Positions 57,550 to 64,000 of a stretch of DNA of 64,000 bases are shown here, piece after piece (positions within the stretch are counted from its first letter, which is position 1; each line of letters begins with the position of its first letter). Made by a program: the position numbers and the translations under genes. The notes beneath the pieces are model-generated. The model saw only the letters and a program-made list of their open reading frames with translations. It had not been told where the DNA came from and searched no databases. This stretch comes from Datisca glomerata (taxonomy: Eukaryota > Streptophyta > Magnoliopsida > Cucurbitales > Datiscaceae): NCBI GenBank assembly GCA_003255025.1, contig QANY01013423.1, positions 1,167,779 to 1,231,778 of the forward strand, written 5' to 3'.

Positions 57550-60360
57550 CTTTCCGAATCAATATCTCTTCTGATAAGAAGATGAAGTCTTCCTTATATG
57601 TTGATTCAGTCTCATTTCCAACCCTCAGAAGGAAATTAGCGAATTGTTTATATTTTGAGCAATTTTTGTAAATAAAATATTTTTCGTCATTTTTATAGTT
57701 TGAGTTAGAAAGTTGGTTTTATAATGTAATTTTCGGTTATTTGTATGTGTTTAGCATGTGAGTCGTTTTTTATGGATGTAGGCTTATTATACCCAGCCCA
57801 GTACACCAGTACACCAGTACTCACCCTAATACAACTAAACCACAACCCTAATTTTATTCAGTTTCTTCTATATGCTTCGACCACCTAGAGTCGGGTAGGA
57901 GAGCTAAATTGGGTAATCATCTAAATCAAAGAGAAAAATATCCGAGTCTCTCTCTCATTCCTAATCATTGTTTTCGTCCCGGACCAGAAATGACGGCAAT
58001 CGTCACTGACATGCTCTCTGTTTTAGATTTCTCTCTCTCTCTCCTACTCTCTCACTCCATAATATCTTGCCTTTCAATCTCGCTTGTTTTTTTTTCTCCA
58101 CTTCTCATATTAAACATTGGTGTAGATCTACGCACTTCATATACAATGCTACTGTCAAAGACCGTGACCCAATAGTGTCTACTTAATTTCTCAACCAAAC
58201 TGTCTTATATATAAAGATTTGAGTTGGGGATATTGTTGGTAAAATCTTTATTTACGCTCCATCGTCTTAATATACTTGGATCTCTTAAAGCACTATCATG
58301 GAAACTGTTTTGAAAGGGTTTTGAGTGTGCAAAATTACTGTGCATGCAATACAAGTGAGGGATATATATATAGAGAAGGATAGGTTAGTATATGTTATGT
58401 ATGATTTGGAATATGCTTTCTTCTTAAGTAGCTTAATGAGCTGTGGATATATCTTAGTTTGTGGCAGTTATGTTCAACAGCTTCTTAAAGATAAAAATCA
58501 CATGTTTATTTCTACTTTCTTTTTAATATTGAGATAAAATTAGTTCGTCAAAGGTCAGTTTCATTGGCATTATTTTTTTAATCTGTATTTTTTTACTTGC
58601 ATGTTGCATAATTGTATGAGGTTTAGGTTTTTAACTCTCAAATGTATATTTAAGGTATTTGTTTAAGCTGGCTGCTTTTATCATAGTGATATCTAAGTTA
58701 ATTTTTCTCTATGAACATGTTCATATGTTATTTTTACAATTTTGAATATTGCTAAAATATTTAGCTATGTCTCGGACATTGAGAATTGGACATTTCTTAG
58801 TACCAGATATGATCATTATCTTTGTGAGTTTTTTTGGTAAAAGCTACTTAGTAAAATTTTCATACGGCTTATGTGTTAAGATTTGCATTTCGTAGTCTGA
58901 GGCATCATTGCATGTGAGTTCAATACTACTAGGTCTGGTATTTGTTGGAAGAACAAGTATGTATTATGTTTTCTTGATTATTTTTTGTTCCACCCTTTGG
59001 AATACCATGTTTCGCATTACTTGTAGGTGATAATGATATGGTAGGATGTTCTCACGTCACATGATGTGCATGTGGCTCTTACTAACAATCAAGTTCTTTT
59101 TCTTTTCTTTTATTTTTTTACATCGGACATGCATTTTTGTCTTACTAAAGAATATCAGAGTTGTCCAATAATTTGACTTTAGATTTGTGGAAAAGATAAA
59201 TTCATTGTTATGATATTTATCTATGTTTTATAACAAACAGACACGTAATCTGTTTAATGATTATGTGTTCATTCGATTTCCAATGCATAATAGTTTTTTT
59301 GGGTAAATAATGCACAATAGTTGTTCTTTTAGAAAATGGTGAGAAAACGGTGACATCACTTAGATGATTTGGATTTTTTGTACTCTGTAGATTCTTGTTT
59401 TTTTCTTACTGGGTGTTAGTTTGAGTTTTTCACTGCCTCTCATTTTACATGATGTATAGTTGAGTGACTCATTCAGATTAAACTATGACATTTCTCTTGA
59501 TTTATTGTTTAATGCAATAGATATGGGTTGATCTTCTTCAAATCGTACCTAATTAGAATAGTTATTTTCGGGTATTCAAAATTTTCTAGAAGCATTTTCA
59601 ACATAGTTCTCAGATTGAGAGTGATTCCGTAAATCCTTGAAAAAGTTTTAGTGGTATTCTAAGGCATTAAAACTGAAGAAGTTTAACTAATTGTTTGAGT
59701 TGCTAATTTTTTGTGCCTGAGAGATTTTCTTAGTAATGGGTTCATTCTATCCATTGTAAGGATGGCATGTATTTTACATGTTTATCTCCCACCCCCTCAG
59801 TCGTGATTTTTAAGGGTTCTTTTATTTATATGGTTTTATGGGACATTTTGTTTTATTTAGGAATAGAATAAAAAAGCAGAGTTGGATGGTCTTACTATAG
59901 TTTTTCTTTTAAATGATATTGAGCTGGAAGCATCTTTGTAGATTGAAGCTTTGTTGTCAGAAACGTCGCATACTATTTGTTATGTCTCGCTACGATATAG
60001 TCATTGATGTTATAATTTTGACTCGTAATTTTTTATCATTGGATAAATTTTGAGTATATAGCTTCCTAATGCTTAAGGATGTTATCCAAGATATCAGATT
60101 GCGTTCGACTTCTTAGAGAACTCTCTAGATATTGAATTGATGATCTTGTACTTTTATTGCATTTGTGTTGGCTAAAATATGTCACCTTGTTTTCCACCAT
60201 TCACCTTGATACTTTCAACTTTTGTCATGTTTTATTTATTTGGTAGTTTTAGTAGATGACTCAATTGTGAGATGTGTGTTTATGTTGCATTTGTCTATGT
60301 ATCTCTGATTTTCTCTTTACATCTTTAAAATTTTATTACGGTAGATGTTTTTTTCATACA
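57550..60360. other. T-rich intergenic DNA, unexplained
   Basis: No reading frame with family features. A CT-rich stretch (57,940-58,080, TCTCTCTCTC) with CCCTAA motifs at 57,822 and 57,848 looks like a plant promoter/5' leader reading right. What follows is T-rich on plus and intron-like. No RNA gene recognised. Confidence 0.45.
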
Positions 60361-60361
60361 G

Positions 60362-60432
60362 TTATGGCAGACTTAGGATGTAAAAGCTCTCAATTTGATG
60401 TACGCCATTATGCTGCTAACACATACGACTTG
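60362..60432 (+). other. Orphan exon-like block
   Basis: A T-rich tract and ATACAG precede about 70 bp that are open from an ATG (60,364: MADLGCKSSQFDVRHYAANT, then YDL) up to GACTT followed by GTAAGT, a consensus donor. Composition is more balanced than the surrounding T-rich DNA. No family was recognised. It may be an exon of an unmodelled gene or a captured or relic exon. Confidence 0.4.
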
Positions 60433-60439
60433 TAAGTGT

Positions 60440-62960
60440 CTATGTTGCGCTTTCTAGCTATATAAATAAAATTTCTAGTCAATTCTTGACCGAAATAATA
60501 CTTCTGTGTAAAATCAACCCTGTTGAATTTAATGTTTCAAGCCACTATGTGATAATACCAAAAAAAATTAGTTGTTCTTTTTGTTATGATGGTATATGCC
60601 TTGGTTGAAACTAATGGACATGAAAGTCAGTATTGTGTAAACATTTTCTCTGTGCATCTCTTTAATTCGTGAATTTGGTCAGTAAGTTATTAATCAATTT
60701 AATAAGTTTGATGAAATAAGTAAGATGCAATATTTATTTTTTGTAACTCTAAAACCTTAGCTTTAAGGTTTCCCCCTTATTTAAGATTTGTTAGGGTTCT
60801 TAATTAACTTAAAGAGTTGTTTGAAGATAAAAGTAACTTTAATATTTTTCTGTAATTTAAAATGTTTGACCAGACTTATTTATTTGATTTTGTGTAAAAA
60901 TTTAATTAGTCAAAAGTAAAAGCAACATTCCCATGGTAAGGATATGTTAAAGGATTATTAATTTAATTAATTACTTCCCATATAAGATTTGTAAATACTC
61001 TTAAATAGATCTATGATTTGTATGGAGTTAAAAGTAGATTTTATAGATTCTTAAATACACCTAAGATTTGTTTAGAGTTAGAAGTATATTGTATAGTTTC
61101 TATGTACGTGGTCATAACCCTAATTTCTTATGTTGAGTTTATGCCAACATATGGTTACTAATCTCAGCACTTAGTATAGCTAATTAATAGTATAATCTAA
61201 TCAATGTATGAAAAAATGTCATAATAACATAATTGGCATACATATAACATCATAATCGGGCAGTTTAGATTGTTCCTTAAAATAAAATCAAATAAATAAG
61301 TTTTACGGTTGGAATTGTCCTTTTCCCTTTAACTGTTTGGATAATTTATCAATCAATTTAATAAGTTTGACGAAATAAATAATTAAGATGCAATGTTTGT
61401 TTTTTTAACTCTAAGTTTGTTTTTTGTACATTGAATTCTTTGACCCTGTTAAGGAGTAGAAGGTGAGGTGATTTTTTGTTTGAAACATGTTCAATACAAT
61501 AAAATCGTAAAAGTGTTTAATCACGTACCTCAATGTCGTTAACAATTAATTTCATTATATTAAGGTCTCATTTGTTATTTTGGCATGTCTCCACTATGTT
61601 TTTTTCTCAACACCCTCACTCTGGCGCTCCTTGATGAGAGCATTATATACATTCTGAATACAAAAAAATCAACATTATTTAATTGATGTATGGTTTAGAC
61701 GTTTTATTTTCTAATTCAAGGTGTGGACTGGTTCAAACGTTTTTTTTTCTAATTGAGGGTGCGGACTGTTTTATTGCATATGCATTTTTCCATTTGAGTG
61801 TTTGAGTTATGTGCAGGATCATTGACGATGGTTGAAGTAATCAGTGTTGTCGACTTCATATTTATGATATCAAGTGAGTTGTAACTTTTCAAAGTTAAAG
61901 AAAAGTTATATTGTTAACCATTAGCGTGATTTGTAATGACATCAAATGAACAATGTTGTATGAATGCAATAGTCGCAACTATTGACGATACAACAAATCA
62001 AATTCTAATTTGTTTAAACTAACTAACTATTTAAAGGAAAAATTAGTTGTCGAAACATGTTTTGGGGAATGTAAATGCGGAAGTAACGTAAATTTGCCTA
62101 ATGCTAAAAGATAGAATTGGTCAATTTATAGTTTTTTTAATTTAACTATTTAAAAAAAAAGTTTAAAGAAAAAAGTAATTGTTGAAACATGTTTTGGGAA
62201 GGTAAATGCATCTTTAGCATAACACGTTTTTTTTATGCACTAAAACAAAGCAACAAGACTCTTGGAATTGAAATTGAATGGGTGAGATGCCTCTTCAGAT
62301 GCAACAGTTCTCTAATCCAATGAAACAAAGACAAAAGTCCTCGAAAAGTTGTTTATTTGTAAGTAATAACAAATCAAGCTTTGACACACCTGTAATTTTG
62401 AAAGGTAATTTAGGGTAAGCATGATCATGGATCTATGTAAGATTTAGTAAAAACATGAAATTAAGTAAGATTCAGATACAACTTACACGATTGTTGCATC
62501 TACTTATCATTTGTCCGACATGTTGAGCATATTTTAAAGTGAAAAATCACGTGCATTAACTTAAGTAAAGTTAGTCATAGATAAAAGTAATCTCAAACAT
62601 ATCCATTGATATCAAGCTCACCCTCCCCCTCCCCCTAAATCATAATAAACTACTTCTAGGAGATGTGTTCAAAGTGTAGAAGCACATGCTTAACTTAAAT
62701 ACAAATGCTTGACATATTTATTGTTATCAACCCCACCCTCCCCCTAAATTACAATGCTAATATATATCTTTTTAGCACTGAATTGCGATGCTAATAAATA
62801 TTTACATTTTGAGGGCCAAAATTTAAATATTAATTCAGATTTGAAAAGAGATGTGACTATATCAGTCACATACTATTCTAATGGAACAATTATTATTTTT
62901 TTAGAAAAAATTATTAGTGTTTCTTTATTAATGTTAATCTTATGCAGGATATTTATGTAA
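60440..62960. other. T-rich intergenic DNA left of RPSA
   Basis: No convincing gene. It holds repeated small blocks, for example AATCAATTTAATAAGTTTGA at 60,692 and 61,352 with AAATAA...TAAGATGCAAT following both times, and AGATTTGT...GAGTTA...AGTA at 60,990-61,090. The duplicated GTTGAAACATGTTTTGGG lies at 62,050 and 62,180. Confidence 0.5.
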
Positions 62961-63080
62961 AATCGACGAAGTAGGGTTTCGTTATTTCCCAGTGCTTTAA
63001 ATAACAGCCCAGAAGACGAACTGAAAACTCTAGGCACATCATTTTGTGTACAGCCTCCTCACTGCGAGTCGGCGCTTAGA

Positions 63081-63088
63081 AAACCCTA
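63081..63088 (+). promoter_or_regulatory. Telo-box (AAACCCTA) in the RPSA leader
   Basis: AAACCCTA lies 29 bp before the ATG and is followed by TAGTTCTCTCTCTTTCTC, a pyrimidine-rich leader. Telo-boxes near the transcript start are characteristic of plant ribosomal-protein and other translation genes. The match is seen directly; its role is from that knowledge. Confidence 0.75.
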
Positions 63089-63116
63089 GTAGTTCTCTCT
63101 CTTTCTCAACGCAACC

Positions 63117-64000
<884 letters not shown>

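Noticed and set aside
57909..58175. 88-residue frame after the CT-rich stretch as a small gene
   Set aside because: Most of it is low-complexity Ser/Leu from CT repeats, with no family features; the region may be a leader, but coding is not supported.

Overview
This window looks like nuclear DNA of a flowering plant, probably a dicot. It is AT-rich, carries Ty1/copia and Ty3/gypsy retrotransposons primed by initiator tRNA-Met, holds many non-autonomous DNA transposons, and contains plant genes with short exons and T-rich introns. The species cannot be named from the sequence.

Left half (1 to about 32.5 kb): a nested pile of transposable elements with no host gene found. The frame is one decayed minus-strand Ty3/gypsy element, from about 4,491 to 32,491. 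Its left LTR (the 3' LTR) ends at 10,194 and its right LTR (the 5' LTR) runs 22,951-32,491. Six later insertions sit inside it: a 3.83-kb foldback/Mutator-like element (5,986-9,814) in the left LTR; a deleted Ty1/copia element with two 2-kb LTRs (12,630-18,959) in pol; two hAT-like non-autonomous elements (19,536-20,630 and 21,428-22,457) in the protease and gag coding regions; a 1.94-kb solo LTR (23,573-25,516); and a plus-strand copia element (27,111-31,923) in the right LTR. A further minus-strand copia, of the same family as the 12.6-kb one, occupies 1-4,490 and is fused to the truncated gypsy LTR. Because the gypsy LTRs are two copies of one sequence, each shows the empty site for insertions in the other.

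Middle (32.5-42.7 kb): AT-rich intergenic DNA with small TIR elements (32,687-33,105; 33,326-34,500; 35,870-36,218; 41,522-41,924) and one intronless SAUR-type auxin-response gene on the minus strand (37,539-37,925), with a long (GA)n tract just upstream.

Right half (42.8-64 kb): a complete minus-strand gene for a NOC1/SLOW WALKER 2-type ribosome-biogenesis protein. I could build it as 16 exons with consistent phase (42,812-56,468; 1,009 codons plus stop). Its introns host a copia element (47,986-52,709, itself carrying an antisense LINE fragment), two 5'-truncated LINE insertions and a tRNA-derived SINE, most with clear target-site duplications. After about 6.6 kb of mostly unexplained T-rich DNA, which includes a Helitron helicase relic and one orphan exon-like block, the plus-strand gene for 40S ribosomal protein SA (uS2) begins at 63,117. 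It runs off the window at what looks like its second splice donor. Both confident housekeeping genes act in ribosome production, one in nucleolar pre-60S assembly and one in the small subunit.

The most unusual object is the 5,986-9,814 element. It is built almost wholly from minisatellites and reused inverted modules, is flanked by a 9-bp target duplication, and has its empty site preserved at 26,617 in the partner LTR.
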